A stretch of 5,655 nucleotides of DNA from Anaerobacillus alkalidiazotrophicus (GTDB lineage Bacteria; Bacillota; Bacilli; Bacillales_H; Anaerobacillaceae). The notes beneath the pieces are model-generated. The model saw only the letters and a program-made list of their open reading frames with translations. It was not told the DNA's origin and did no database searches. The position numbers and the translations under genes were made by a program. Of this stretch, positions 1 through 4,620 are shown one piece after another; positions within the stretch are counted from its first letter, which is position 1, and every line of letters begins with the position of its first letter. Where the stretch lies: positions 1 to 5,655 of the forward strand of contig NZ_MLQS01000020.1 of NCBI RefSeq assembly GCF_001866055.1. Reading direction: 5' to 3'.

Positions 1-1
1 T

Positions 2-147
2 AAATGGCTCAACAGAAGAAGTCAAAGGAAGTCATTTACCTGGGCTGGGATAAATTCAGGCTCTTTCTTACTAGATATCCATTACCTTACGCCAGAGTTA
101 AGGTTAATATTTATGACTTAAGAAAAGAGATTAGCTATATTCTGTAA
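2..147 (+). pseudogene. Group II intron reverse transcriptase/maturase, C-terminus, frameshifted
   Basis: This is the C-terminal end of the intron-encoded protein, which as a maturase helps the intron fold and as a reverse transcriptase copies it into new DNA sites. From base 2 the reading frame gives KWLNRRSQRKSFTWAG, the strongly conserved W-LNRRSQRKSF-W motif near the end of the maturase region. After base 49 that frame drifts into unrelated residues and stops at 116. The frame beginning at base 49 gives DKFRLFLTRYPLP followed by a tail of about 20 residues ending at the stop at 145-147, as expected for an endonuclease-lacking protein. One base is therefore missing near 47-50, most simply one G from a run of Gs (GGG where GGGG would restore WAGDKF). 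This is either a true inactivating mutation or a sequencing error. The N-terminal domains lie upstream of the window. Confidence 0.85.
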
Positions 148-161
148 ATGGTAACTAGGAG

Positions 162-250
162 GAGCCGTGTGCGTTAATAGCGCAAGCACGGTTCTGTGAG
201 GGGAGAGAATGCAATCTACCGAGAGGTAGAGAGGTTCTCTTCTACTCGAC
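162..250 (+). ncRNA. Group II intron domains V and VI (catalytic core and branch site)
   Basis: Domain V is a 33-nt hairpin at 162-194. GAGCCGTGT pairs with GCACGGTTC, a two-base AA bulge (184-185) interrupts it, and GCGT/GCGC closes a five-base loop. The AGC catalytic triad is at 163-165. Domain VI pairs 198-209 with 235-247. GAG (198-200) pairs with CTC (245-247), A244 is left unpaired, and GGGAGAGAA (201-209) pairs with TTCTCTTCT (235-243). The inner stem TCTACC/GGTAGA closes a GAGA loop. A244 is the expected branch-point adenosine, flanked by a G-U pair. The ribozyme end therefore looks intact, although the protein is frameshifted. Confidence 0.93.
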
Positions 251-255
251 TAGTA

Positions 256-288
256 AAAAAATGAGTTGCGGTTGGCAGCTCATTTTTT
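256..288 (+). terminator. Rho-independent terminator just after the intron
   Basis: A perfect 14-bp stem pairs 256-269 (AAAAAATGAGTTGC) with 275-288 (GCAGCTCATTTTTT), with one G-T pair and the five-base loop GGTTG. The upstream A run and downstream T run suit bidirectional use. It starts six bases after the intron's 3' splice site and would separate the intron, and whatever precedes it, from the first gene of the array. Confidence 0.92.
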
Positions 289-312
289 ATGTCCACAAAT
301 TGGAAAATGATG

Positions 313-338
313 TTAAACTAAAGGAGAGTTTAGTGGAA
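313..338 (+). repeat. Intergenic repeat, short degenerate copy (copy 0)
   Basis: The core is AAACTAAAGGAGAGTTTAGTGGAA, split here as AAACTAAA, GGAGAG, TTTAGTGGAA. It matches the palindromic core seen elsewhere in the window: AACTAA, a purine-rich middle, then TTAGTTGAA. ACTAAA (317-322) pairs with TTTAGT (329-334). It lies just before the ribosome binding site of the first gene. The long 3' half of the repeat is missing, so the assignment is moderate. Confidence 0.45.
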
Positions 339-359
339 TTTTAAGGAGGATTAAATAAT

Positions 360-599
360 ATGAATGAGGAAGTGTTAAAGTTCGTAATTATATTACTTGT
401 TTTTTCTATACTTCTGAATATGTACCAGTACATTCAAATCAAACGATATGAAGTGAATGAACGGTCATATAAGGTATCTTGGCAAGAAGTAATGAATTTA
501 AAAAATCCTATCAGCCTATTATTGTGGTGGTTGTTATGTTCTGGTTTGGTAATTGGAATAATTTTTGGGTTTGTTGTTTTATTTTTAGACTTCCCTTAA
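360..599 (+). CDS. Small two-span membrane protein, unknown function
   Basis: A 79-residue protein of no family I recognise. Two hydrophobic segments are evident. Residues 7-24 (FVIILLVFSILLNMYQY region) are followed by the basic stretch IKR, suggesting that the middle loop of about 25 residues is cytoplasmic. Residues 53-76 form the second span, ending with the short tail LDFP. There is no lipobox or catalytic motif. The start is well supported: TAAGGAGGA at 342-350 is a near-perfect Shine-Dalgarno nine bases before ATG. It is the first gene after the terminator and has no convincing promoter of its own; a repeat copy begins 14 bases after its stop. It could be a holin-like, immunity or accessory membrane protein, but nothing in the sequence decides this. 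Confidence 0.85.
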   Translation: MNEEVLKFVIILLVFSILLNMYQYIQIKRYEVNERSYKVSWQEVMNLKNPISLLLWWLLCSGLVIGIIFGFVVLFLDFP

Positions 600-612
600 T
601 TATCATTCTATC

Positions 613-649
613 TTCAACTAACGGATGCTATAACAGAGCGCTAAACAAG
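613..649 (+). repeat. Intergenic repeat, degenerate copy (copy 1)
   Basis: Begins TTCAACTAACGGATGC, identical in 13 of 13 bases (CAACTAACGGATGC bar one inserted A) to the arm in which the second intron is inserted. It then runs into AGCGCTAAACAAG. It starts 14 bases after the stop of the preceding gene and has the same orientation. The right half is poorly conserved. Confidence 0.55.
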
Positions 650-698
650 ATATTAATTAGATTTTAATTATCTTTTGGATATAAAGGGAGGTATCTCT

Positions 699-1157
699 AT
701 GTTAATTCTCCGTTATGGAGTTACTGGATTTTATCCTGCGCCCTCGGTAAGCAAGACGGAATTCAGAGATTTATGTTATTCATTGTTTCGTAAAAAAATT
801 TTCAAGTTTATTGGCGGGGAAACTGGAAAGAGTTTTTATGAATGCATTATTAAAGAAAAGGATGACAATTTTCATATTTTATTAAATGCTCAATACCCTT
901 TTTTAGCATTTACAGCGCCCCGTAAATTAGATACCCATGATTTGCCCTTTATTGAAATACCTGAAATAGCCAAACCACTTAATCAATTTTATGAAATCCT
1001 AAGTCCTGCTCAGTTGAATGAGCCTTTCATATACACTAAAAAAGGGAGAAAAATTCGAGTGAAAAACAAAAATAAGTTGCACCATGAAGAATTACAACAA
1101 ATTGCCTATTGGGAGTCTAAAACAGTTGGAGAAGTAGTATTTAATTTTTACGATTAA
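699..1157 (+). CDS. Hypothetical soluble protein, 152 aa
   Basis: A probably cytoplasmic protein with no signal peptide or membrane span. The N-terminus MLILRYGVTGFYPAP is followed by an alternating mixed alpha/beta composition, a Lys/Arg-rich patch (KKGRKIRVKNKNK, about residues 114-126) and a C-terminus ending YWESKTVGEVVFNFYD. From memory, a C-terminal YW-K-VGEVIFN-WD ending is found in widespread small uncharacterised bacterial proteins, but I cannot name the family. The start is ATG 699 because AAAGGGAGG at 683-691 lies seven bases upstream; the in-frame TTG at 675 precedes this site and has no ribosome binding site. A repeat copy starts a few bases after the stop. An immunity-type role is possible but unsupported. 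Confidence 0.87.
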   Translation: MLILRYGVTGFYPAPSVSKTEFRDLCYSLFRKKIFKFIGGETGKSFYECIIKEKDDNFHILLNAQYPFLAFTAPRKLDTHDLPFIEIPEIAKPLNQFYEILSPAQLNEPFIYTKKGRKIRVKNKNKLHHEELQQIAYWESKTVGEVVFNFYD

Positions 1158-1162
1158 CTTTT

Positions 1163-1190
1163 CACTAACGAAAGCTTTACTTTAATGAAG
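1163..1190 (+). repeat. Intergenic repeat, short copy (copy 2)
   Basis: CACTAACGAAAGC then TTTACTTTAA matches the repeat core AACTAACGGAAGC-TTTAGTTGAA at 19 of 23 positions. It begins five bases after the preceding stop codon. The long 3' half is not recognisable. Confidence 0.5.
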
Positions 1191-1206
1191 AATTAGAGAT
1201 TTTTTT

Positions 1207-1232
1207 AACTACAGAAGGAAAATAATGTAGTT
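1207..1232 (+). repeat. Inverted repeat with a start-stop pair in its loop
   Basis: AACTACA (1207-1213) is the exact reverse complement of TGTAGTT (1226-1232), giving a 7-bp stem with a 12-base loop. The loop contains AAGGA, followed by ATG at 1225 that runs straight into TAG. It may be a decayed relative of the AACTAA/TTAGTT palindrome. There is no T run, so I do not call it a terminator. Confidence 0.4.
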
Positions 1233-1259
1233 GAATTAATAATTTAGTAATCTTGTTAT
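1231..1259 (+). promoter_or_regulatory. Weak candidate sigma-A promoter for the 91-aa membrane protein gene
   Basis: TTGAAT (1231-1236), a 17-base spacer and TGTTAT (1254-1259) each match 4 of 6 bases of the vegetative consensus. It would give a leader of roughly 70 bases. In sequence this AT-rich, such matches arise by chance, so this is only a candidate. Confidence 0.2.
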
Positions 1260-1335
1260 TCAAGTAAATGGCAGTTTCGTGAATTTAACTGAGATAAAGA
1301 TGAGTAAGACGACAATAAAAATAAGGGGGCAAATA

Positions 1336-1611
1336 ATGAAAAGAATTGTAATTGGTGGATTTATAATGCTTGGTGGCTTATTAGTTACTTTAACAATTAT
1401 TTTAGCGGGTTCTATTTACGCAACTAATATTACAGCATGGTCTGGTAAGTCGAAATTATGGCATGCAATTTTTGGAGCAAAGCAATACGGAAATGAAGTT
1501 GTACAGTCTTTATTTTTAGGTTTTCCATTTGTTGTAGGAATTCTATTAACTTTATTAGGGTTAATAATCTTAGGACAAGAATATTATAAAACATTTAAGG
1601 ATGAATCATAA
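1336..1611 (+). CDS. Small two-span membrane protein, 91 aa, unknown function
   Basis: The protein has two clear membrane spans. The first runs from about residue 5 to 28 (glycine-rich, IVIGGFIMLGGLLVTLTIILAG) and the second from about 57 to 80 (LFLGFPFVVGILLTLLGLIIL). Between them is a loop of about 28 residues containing SKLWHAIFGAKQYGNE. The tail is short and charged (EYYKTFKDES). No known motif is visible; it resembles uncharacterised small membrane proteins that I recall as common in Bacillus. The start is ATG 1336 because AAGGGGG (1323-1329) is six bases upstream. The reading frame extends to a GTG at 1279, but that start has no ribosome binding site and would put a polar segment ahead of the first span. 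A full-length repeat copy begins seven bases after the stop. Confidence 0.85.
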   Translation: MKRIVIGGFIMLGGLLVTLTIILAGSIYATNITAWSGKSKLWHAIFGAKQYGNEVVQSLFLGFPFVVGILLTLLGLIILGQEYYKTFKDES

Positions 1612-1618
1612 CCTCTTA

Positions 1619-1690
1619 TTAAACAAACGGATGCAATAGTTTAACCAGCTGTTACAGCCATTGTGATGCTAACGAAGCAGTGCTATTGAA
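1619..1690 (+). repeat. Intergenic repeat, full-length type A copy (copy 3)
   Basis: About 72 bp. It begins TTAAACAAACGGATGCAATA, continues with GTTTAACCAGCTGTTACAGC, and ends GATGCTAACGAAGCAGTGCTATTGAA. It aligns along its whole length with the copy at 3203-3281, sharing AACGGA-GCAATAGTT, AGCTGTT, TTGTG-TG and TAACGA. TTAAAC (1619-1624) pairs with GTTTAA (1639-1644). An internal half-repeat is visible, with TAACGAAGC echoing AACGGATGC. It lies between a stop codon and the next ribosome binding site. Confidence 0.82.
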
Positions 1691-1712
1691 AATAGATACT
1701 GGGGGATGACAA

Positions 1713-2291
1713 ATGCGGCAGTTTATATTTATGACTATTGTCTCTATCATTATATTATCTGGATGTAATACAGATAAAGAAATAAAGCCAATTAAGGAAG
1801 AAAGTATTGATTTTGATATTGATACTGCAATTGAAATGATTAAGGTAAAAGAAGAGCTGATTATCCAACTATCAATGATGAAAACAGTATCTAGTAATGA
1901 GTATGACGAACTTGAAAAAGTATTTACAGAAGAGTTTGGAGAACATGCTCGAATGTTTTTAGAGATGTTTATTATATTGGGGTCAGAGAAAGAAACGGAA
2001 TCTGGTTCATACTTAGTTCAAGAAACTTTATATCCAACTGTGTTCCACAAGGGAATAATGATAACAGATGCTGTTATCTATAAAAGTTATTATGAAAACG
2101 AATTTTTTAATGAAACTTATTTAACGATAACGCAGGAATATACTGGTGATGACATTGAATTAGAAGGTTGGAAAAGAGAGTATGTTTTTACTGAAAATGA
2201 AGATAGGGAATGGGAGATTCATACATTTTCAAGAGAAATGAATTTCGTTGGTGGAGAATTTAGTATGCAGTATTTAGATTTTGAAGAATAG
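1713..2291 (+). CDS. Lipoprotein, 192 aa, unknown function
   Basis: A predicted lipoprotein anchored to the outer face of the cytoplasmic membrane. The signal peptide (residues 1-17) has one Arg, a hydrophobic core and the lipobox LSGC, with the lipidated cysteine at residue 18. The mature part starts with a charged, flexible linker rich in Lys and Glu (about 20-36). A largely helical acidic region with KEELIIQLSMMKTVSSNEYD and a globular C-terminal part of probable beta strands (TVFHKGIMITDAVIYKSYY, then YLTITQEYTGDD, then WEIHTFSREMNF) follow. I recognise no family. The start ATG 1713 follows GGGGGATG at 1701. The ribosome binding site sits only 11 bases beyond the end of the repeat, and repeat-like sequence resumes after the stop. 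Confidence 0.9.
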   Translation: MRQFIFMTIVSIIILSGCNTDKEIKPIKEESIDFDIDTAIEMIKVKEELIIQLSMMKTVSSNEYDELEKVFTEEFGEHARMFLEMFIILGSEKETESGSYLVQETLYPTVFHKGIMITDAVIYKSYYENEFFNETYLTITQEYTGDDIELEGWKREYVFTENEDREWEIHTFSREMNFVGGEFSMQYLDFEE

Positions 2292-2629
2292 AAGAAAATG
2301 TTTAACGAAAACTATTTATCTTTACAAAATTGAACCTATTCACATAGTGGAAATAAATGTCTCCTTCTTTTGATTTTGATGCGATTTGCCATGCGAATTC
2401 TAATCTGAAAGAGAACGATTGGTAATTTATGTTAGATTAAAGGGAGGAATATACGGATTTTGTGAAGCGATTCACTTAAACTATCGGGAGCTTTAGTTGA
2501 AGATCGGTGAACTTTAGTTGAGTAACTCAGCAATGGTAGTTCATACTGTTGTTGAATGACAAGCAGTTTAAAAAAAATGGATTATGAGTAGATTGATTTT
2601 CTTTTTAGTGAAAGTAGGTTGAATAAGAG
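2292..2629. other. 338-bp gap without a convincing gene
   Basis: No gene of convincing length or initiation lies here. The gap holds a weak repeat-like start at 2301 (TTTAACGAAAACTATTT) and a 22-codon frame at 2357-2425 with only a poor ribosome binding site. It also holds a strong but orphan Shine-Dalgarno (AAAGGGAGGAAT, 2439-2450) with no usable start after it, and the copy 4 repeat at 2475-2521. It may be the remains of a lost gene. No good promoter is visible. Confidence 0.6.
2475..2521 (+). repeat. Intergenic repeat with duplicated right arm (copy 4)
   Basis: CTTAAACTATCGGGAGC followed by TTTAGTTGAAG matches the repeat core. AACTA (2479-2483) pairs with TAGTT (2494-2498). The ten bases CTTTAGTTGA occur twice, at 2491-2500 and 2512-2521, 21 bases apart. 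This suggests a partial internal duplication. Confidence 0.58.
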
Positions 2630-2638
2630 GTGGAATTC

Positions 2639-3013
2639 ATGAAAAATTTTTTATTAAAAATTACAGTAGGTATTTTAATATTTGCTTTTATGACGGCTTG
2701 TAGTAATCAATCATCATTTGATGGTAGTCGAACAGGTAACAATGAGCAGTTTATTATGGAATATAACCTATTAAATGATACCAAGACACATGAAATGGAA
2801 TTAGAACAAGGAGCAATAATTGATGTTACCATTGAAAATATTAAAGGTCGTTTAGATGTTATTGTGGCAAATGTCAATGGAGGCGAAATTTATAGAGGTA
2901 ACGATGCCTCATCAGGTCACTTCTTAATTGAGATACCAAAGACAGGGACCTATCTTTTCACAGTAACTGGGAGTAAAGCAAAAGGCGGTGTAAGTTTTAA
3001 AATTGTTGAATAA
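2639..3013 (+). CDS. Lipoprotein, 124 aa, probable beta-sandwich domain
   Basis: A predicted lipoprotein. MKNFLLK is followed by a hydrophobic core and the lipobox MTAC, with the cysteine at residue 21. A polar linker (SNQSSFDGSRTGNN) leads to a small domain made of alternating strands: HEMELEQGAIIDVTIE, GRLDVIVAN, EIYRG, HFLIEIPKTGTYLFTVTG and VSFKIVE. The P-x-TGTYLFTVTG-x-KAKGGVSF pattern resembles the pre-peptidase C-terminal (PPC) type of small beta sandwich seen in secreted bacterial proteins, and similar short lipoproteins are, from memory, common in Firmicutes. That fold assignment is inference. ATG 2639 is preferred over GTG 2630 because AGAGGTGG (2625-2632) is six bases before it and overlaps the GTG. 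The function is unknown. Confidence 0.9.
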   Translation: MKNFLLKITVGILIFAFMTACSNQSSFDGSRTGNNEQFIMEYNLLNDTKTHEMELEQGAIIDVTIENIKGRLDVIVANVNGGEIYRGNDASSGHFLIEIPKTGTYLFTVTGSKAKGGVSFKIVE

Positions 3014-3322
3014 TTTAGTTTAATTTTTCAAGCATATTGTTTAATTTTTAATCAATTATTCCAGGGGGTGTTTTAACTGATTTTCTATCTATTTCACTAT
3101 TAATATAAATTCCATTAACGTTGATTGTGGCAAAAAAGCTTACTGAGTTTTTCCTTCCGAATAGTGATGTTTAAGTTAATACAAGGAATATGTGAAATAA
3201 TTAACTTAAAGTAACGGAAGCAATAGTTGAAAAAGCTGTTCTTGCTGTTGTGGTGTTAACGAGGTTAGTGAAACTAGTAATACAAATTTGGGAACTCATT
3301 AAATCAAAGAAAGGAGTTTGTT
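3014..3322. other. 309-bp gap: direct repeat, orphan SD, weak hairpin, type A repeat
   Basis: No gene is visible. In order, it holds the 11-bp direct repeat GTTTAATTTTT (3018-3028 and 3039-3049, 21 bases start to start), an orphan ribosome-binding-like AGGGGGTG at 3063-3070 with no usable reading frame behind it, and a weak AT-rich hairpin (AAAAA-G-CT/AG-TTTTT, about 3132-3151). It ends with the full-length repeat at 3203-3281. Confidence 0.6.
3203..3281 (+). repeat. Intergenic repeat, full-length type A copy (copy 5)
   Basis: Begins AACTTAAAGTAACGGAAGCA, continues ATAGTTGAAAAAGCTGTTC, then GCTGTTGTGGTGTTAACGAGG, ending near CTAGTAAT. It aligns with 1619-1690 over its length and with the start of 4571-4618 (ACTTAAAGTAA is identical there). 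Unlike most copies it lies about 190 bases after the preceding stop, but it is close to the next gene. Confidence 0.82.
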
Positions 3323-3508
3323 ATGCGTAGTTACTTGAAAAAGTGGTTAATGGATGAAAAAAAATCAATTATTTTTTTTGCTGTTTTTGCATTTTTTATT
3401 TATAAAGTAACCTTTCCCTTAAATCCAATATTAACGATTTTAGGTTGGTTGTTTTTTTTATATGTTGCTTCCTTACTTGGAAAGTGGCTAGGAAATAGTA
3501 ATACCTAA
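3323..3508 (+). CDS. Small membrane protein, 61 aa, unknown function
   Basis: A short protein with a basic, amphipathic N-terminus (MRSYLKKWLMDEKK). One hydrophobic stretch at residues 15-29 (SIIFFAVFAFFIYKV) and a second at about 33-53 are separated by a Pro-containing turn (TFPLNP). The protein ends with a polar tail (GKWLGNSNT). Two spans or a hairpin-like membrane insertion are likely. No family is recognised. The start is clear: GAAAGGAG (3309-3316) lies six bases before ATG. The preceding repeat ends about 40 bases upstream and a hairpin-forming repeat follows 86 bases after the stop. A toxin-like or accessory role cannot be judged from sequence. Confidence 0.8.
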   Translation: MRSYLKKWLMDEKKSIIFFAVFAFFIYKVTFPLNPILTILGWLFFLYVASLLGKWLGNSNT

Positions 3509-3591
3509 CTACTTTACGTAATTGATAGTAAGTAGAAGAAAATAGTTTGAGATTGATAAACTAATAAAAATAAAAAATGAGTAAGGAATTT

Positions 3592-3662
3592 GCACTAATG
3601 GAGAGCGTTACTGCAACAGCAAAAGTGACGCTTTTGTTTCAGTATATTAGCAGGCTTGTTTA
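3592..3662 (+). repeat. Intergenic repeat, type B copy (copy 6)
   Basis: About 70 bp. It starts GCACTAATGGAGAGCGTTAC and includes TGCAACAGC, AGTGACGCTTTT and TTAGCAGGCTTGTTTAAT. It aligns with the copy at 4234-4300, sharing AGCGTTA, AACAGC, AGTGACGCTTT and TTAGCAGG-TTGTT. It differs from type A copies in the right half. Confidence 0.75.
3601..3640 (+). terminator. Terminator-like hairpin inside the type B repeat
   Basis: AGCGTTACT (3604-3612) pairs with AGTGACGCT (3624-3632) with one G-T pair, and the stem can be extended to 12 bp from 3601 to 3635 with G-T pairs. The loop is 11 bases and the stem is followed by TTTTGTTTC. The fit to a rho-independent terminator is fair, and it would act downstream of the 61-aa membrane protein gene. 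Confidence 0.55.
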
Positions 3663-3733
3663 ATAAAGGGTAAAACAATTAGGGTGGAGATATTTACAAA
3701 TGGTTGTAGCACAATAATGGGGGAGGATTTATT

Positions 3734-4237
3734 TTGAAAAAACTTTTGCTGGGTATTTTGTTTATTATGATTATCCTTACAGGAATGTATTTCTTAACTA
3801 CTGCTGGTGATTCAACAACTTCTGAAAATAACGCTATTTATGTAATTGATGAACAGGTAGTTGAGAAATATCTTTCTGAGGAAGTGATGAATTCAAACTT
3901 CGGGGGAGAAATATTTGTTGCATATGAAATATTAGAAACAGATAAAAATGAAGGCGAAATCTACTTATGGGCTTTAATTCAAGAATATTATGAAGAAGGG
4001 GAAGCCTTACAAACAGGAAGCGGAATGTCAGTTCCAATCGTATTAAGTGTAAGTGTACATAACAATGATTCATTGGAAGTTTTAAATCATTCTTTGCCTC
4101 GTGATGGAACCTATTATTCAGAAGATATTAAAGAAATGTTTCCTAAAAAAATACAGAGTAAAATCTTAGGTTATTCATCAAATGACATTGGTGATTTAAT
4201 AGAAGAAATGGAAAACAAGGTTAAAGAAAATTATTAA
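3734..4237 (+). CDS. Exported or membrane-anchored protein, 167 aa, unknown function
   Basis: Starts with two lysines and a long hydrophobic segment (residues 4-22, LLLGILFIMIILTGMYFLT), then a polar Ser/Thr/Asn-rich linker. No cysteine is present, so it is not a lipoprotein; it is either cleaved near TTAGD or kept as an N-terminal anchor with an outside domain. The domain carries EIYLWALIQEYYEEGE (about residues 76-91), a strand-rich SVPIVLSVSV and PRDGTYYSEDIKEMFPKKIQ near the C-terminus. From memory, similar YLWAL-QEY and PRDG-YY-DIKEMFP patterns occur in uncharacterised exported Firmicute proteins. It starts at TTG: GGGGGAGG (3719-3726 region) lies seven bases ahead and no in-frame ATG fits. 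A type B repeat begins at the stop codon itself. Confidence 0.88.
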   Translation: MKKLLLGILFIMIILTGMYFLTTAGDSTTSENNAIYVIDEQVVEKYLSEEVMNSNFGGEIFVAYEILETDKNEGEIYLWALIQEYYEEGEALQTGSGMSVPIVLSVSVHNNDSLEVLNHSLPRDGTYYSEDIKEMFPKKIQSKILGYSSNDIGDLIEEMENKVKENY

Positions 4238-4300
4238 ACGGAAGCGTTAATTGGAACAGCACCAGTGACGCTTTCTATGTAACTATTTAGCAGGTTTGTT
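4234..4300 (+). repeat. Intergenic repeat, type B copy (copy 7)
   Basis: Begins TTAAACGGAAGCGTTAATTG, overlapping the TAA stop of the preceding gene. It continues GAACAGCACCAGTGACGCTTTC and ends TATTTAGCAGGTTTGTT. It is homologous along its length to 3592-3662. The left arm (ACGGAAGCGTTAATTG-GAAC) is also close to the reconstructed intron target. Confidence 0.78.
4240..4279 (+). terminator. Hairpin inside the type B repeat, possible terminator
   Basis: GGAAGCGTTA (4240-4249) pairs with TGACGCTTTC (4266-4275), ten base pairs including two G-T pairs, with a 16-base loop. It begins two bases after the stop codon. The stem is kept in both type B copies while the loop varies. The T-rich tail (TTTCTATGT) is weak, so termination is less sure than at 3601. 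Confidence 0.45.
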
Positions 4301-4423
4301 AAAGAAACTTTTTTAAAAGTTAGACGTAAATGTATTATAGGTTAATACGGGAAGTTAAAGAGCAGTAGAATTCAATAATGTTTTTGAAAGGCTCAAATTG
4401 AAAGAATACGAGGTGAAATGGTT

Positions 4424-4543
4424 ATGGACACTATGGTGATTTTTGCGTTTAGTGTTGCGACAGGGGCTTTAAGCATTGCATTGTTTGCATTTTTAAAAAT
4501 AGCACAACTGGAAAAAAGAGTTAAAGAACTTGAAGATAAATAA
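4424..4543 (+). CDS. 39-aa single-span membrane peptide with coiled-coil tail
   Basis: A very short gene that is easily missed. The product begins MDTMVIFAFSVATGALSIAL. It has one membrane span (about residues 4-24) and a highly charged cytoplasmic-type tail, QLEKRVKELEDK, with leucine/valine heptad spacing typical of a short coiled coil. Similar small single-span proteins with a charged coiled-coil tail are, from memory, common in Bacillus and uncharacterised. GAGGTG (4410-4415) is eight bases before ATG 4424; the in-frame ATG at 4418 is only two bases from that site and would add Met-Val. A repeat copy starts about 27 bases after the stop, so this gene forms its own unit in the array. Confidence 0.75.
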   Translation: MDTMVIFAFSVATGALSIALFAFLKIAQLEKRVKELEDK

Positions 4544-4570
4544 ACTGTGAAAATAAGTGTGAACAATTGT

Positions 4571-4618
4571 ACTTAAAGTAAAGAAAGCAAGAATTGAACA
4601 ACAGTTTTGGTGGTGACG
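4571..4618 (+). repeat. Intergenic repeat, truncated type A copy merging into the next gene (copy 8)
   Basis: ACTTAAAGTAAAGAAAGC followed by AAGAATTGAACAACAG aligns with ACTTAAAGTAACGGAAGC-AATAGTTGAAAAAGC at 3205. The 3' part, GTTTTGGTGGTGA, lines up with the GCTGTTGTGGTG of the long type A copies. It ends in the ribosome binding site of the following gene. Confidence 0.6.
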
Positions 4619-4620
4619 TA

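Larger units (their letters stand above)
1..250 (+). mobile_element. Group II intron, 3' portion (cut by window start)
   Basis: This is the 3' end of a bacterial group II intron, a retroelement that splices itself from RNA and moves with the help of its own reverse transcriptase. The visible parts, in order, are the C-terminus of the intron-encoded protein (2-147), a short linker, domain V (162-194) and domain VI (198-248). I place the 3' splice site after C250, because the intron ends CGAC, fitting the usual AY ending, and the domain VI bulged adenosine A244 lies seven bases from that end. The 3' exon begins TAGT. No endonuclease domain follows the reverse transcriptase. The 5' part lies outside the window, so the intron class cannot be settled. 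Confidence 0.93.

Noticed and set aside
479..667. A 62-codon frame overlapping the first membrane protein gene.
   Set aside because: It overlaps a well-supported gene in another frame and runs on into the repeat, without a ribosome binding site.
1279..1335. Upstream GTG start for the 91-aa membrane protein.
   Set aside because: There is no ribosome binding site before it, and a strong one lies immediately before ATG 1336.
2357..2425. A 22-codon frame MSPSFDFDAI… in the 338-bp gap.
   Set aside because: Only a poor GTGGA sits upstream, and the product has no feature suggesting a functional peptide.
3577..3663. A 28-codon frame starting ATG 3577 (MSKEFALMES…).
   Set aside because: It has no ribosome binding site and runs through the type B repeat and its hairpin, so the frame is best explained as chance.
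3693..3720. Promoter-like TTTACA and TAATGG before the 167-aa protein gene.
   Set aside because: The spacer is 16 bases with a poor -10; a better AATAAT would need a 14-base spacer, which is too short.
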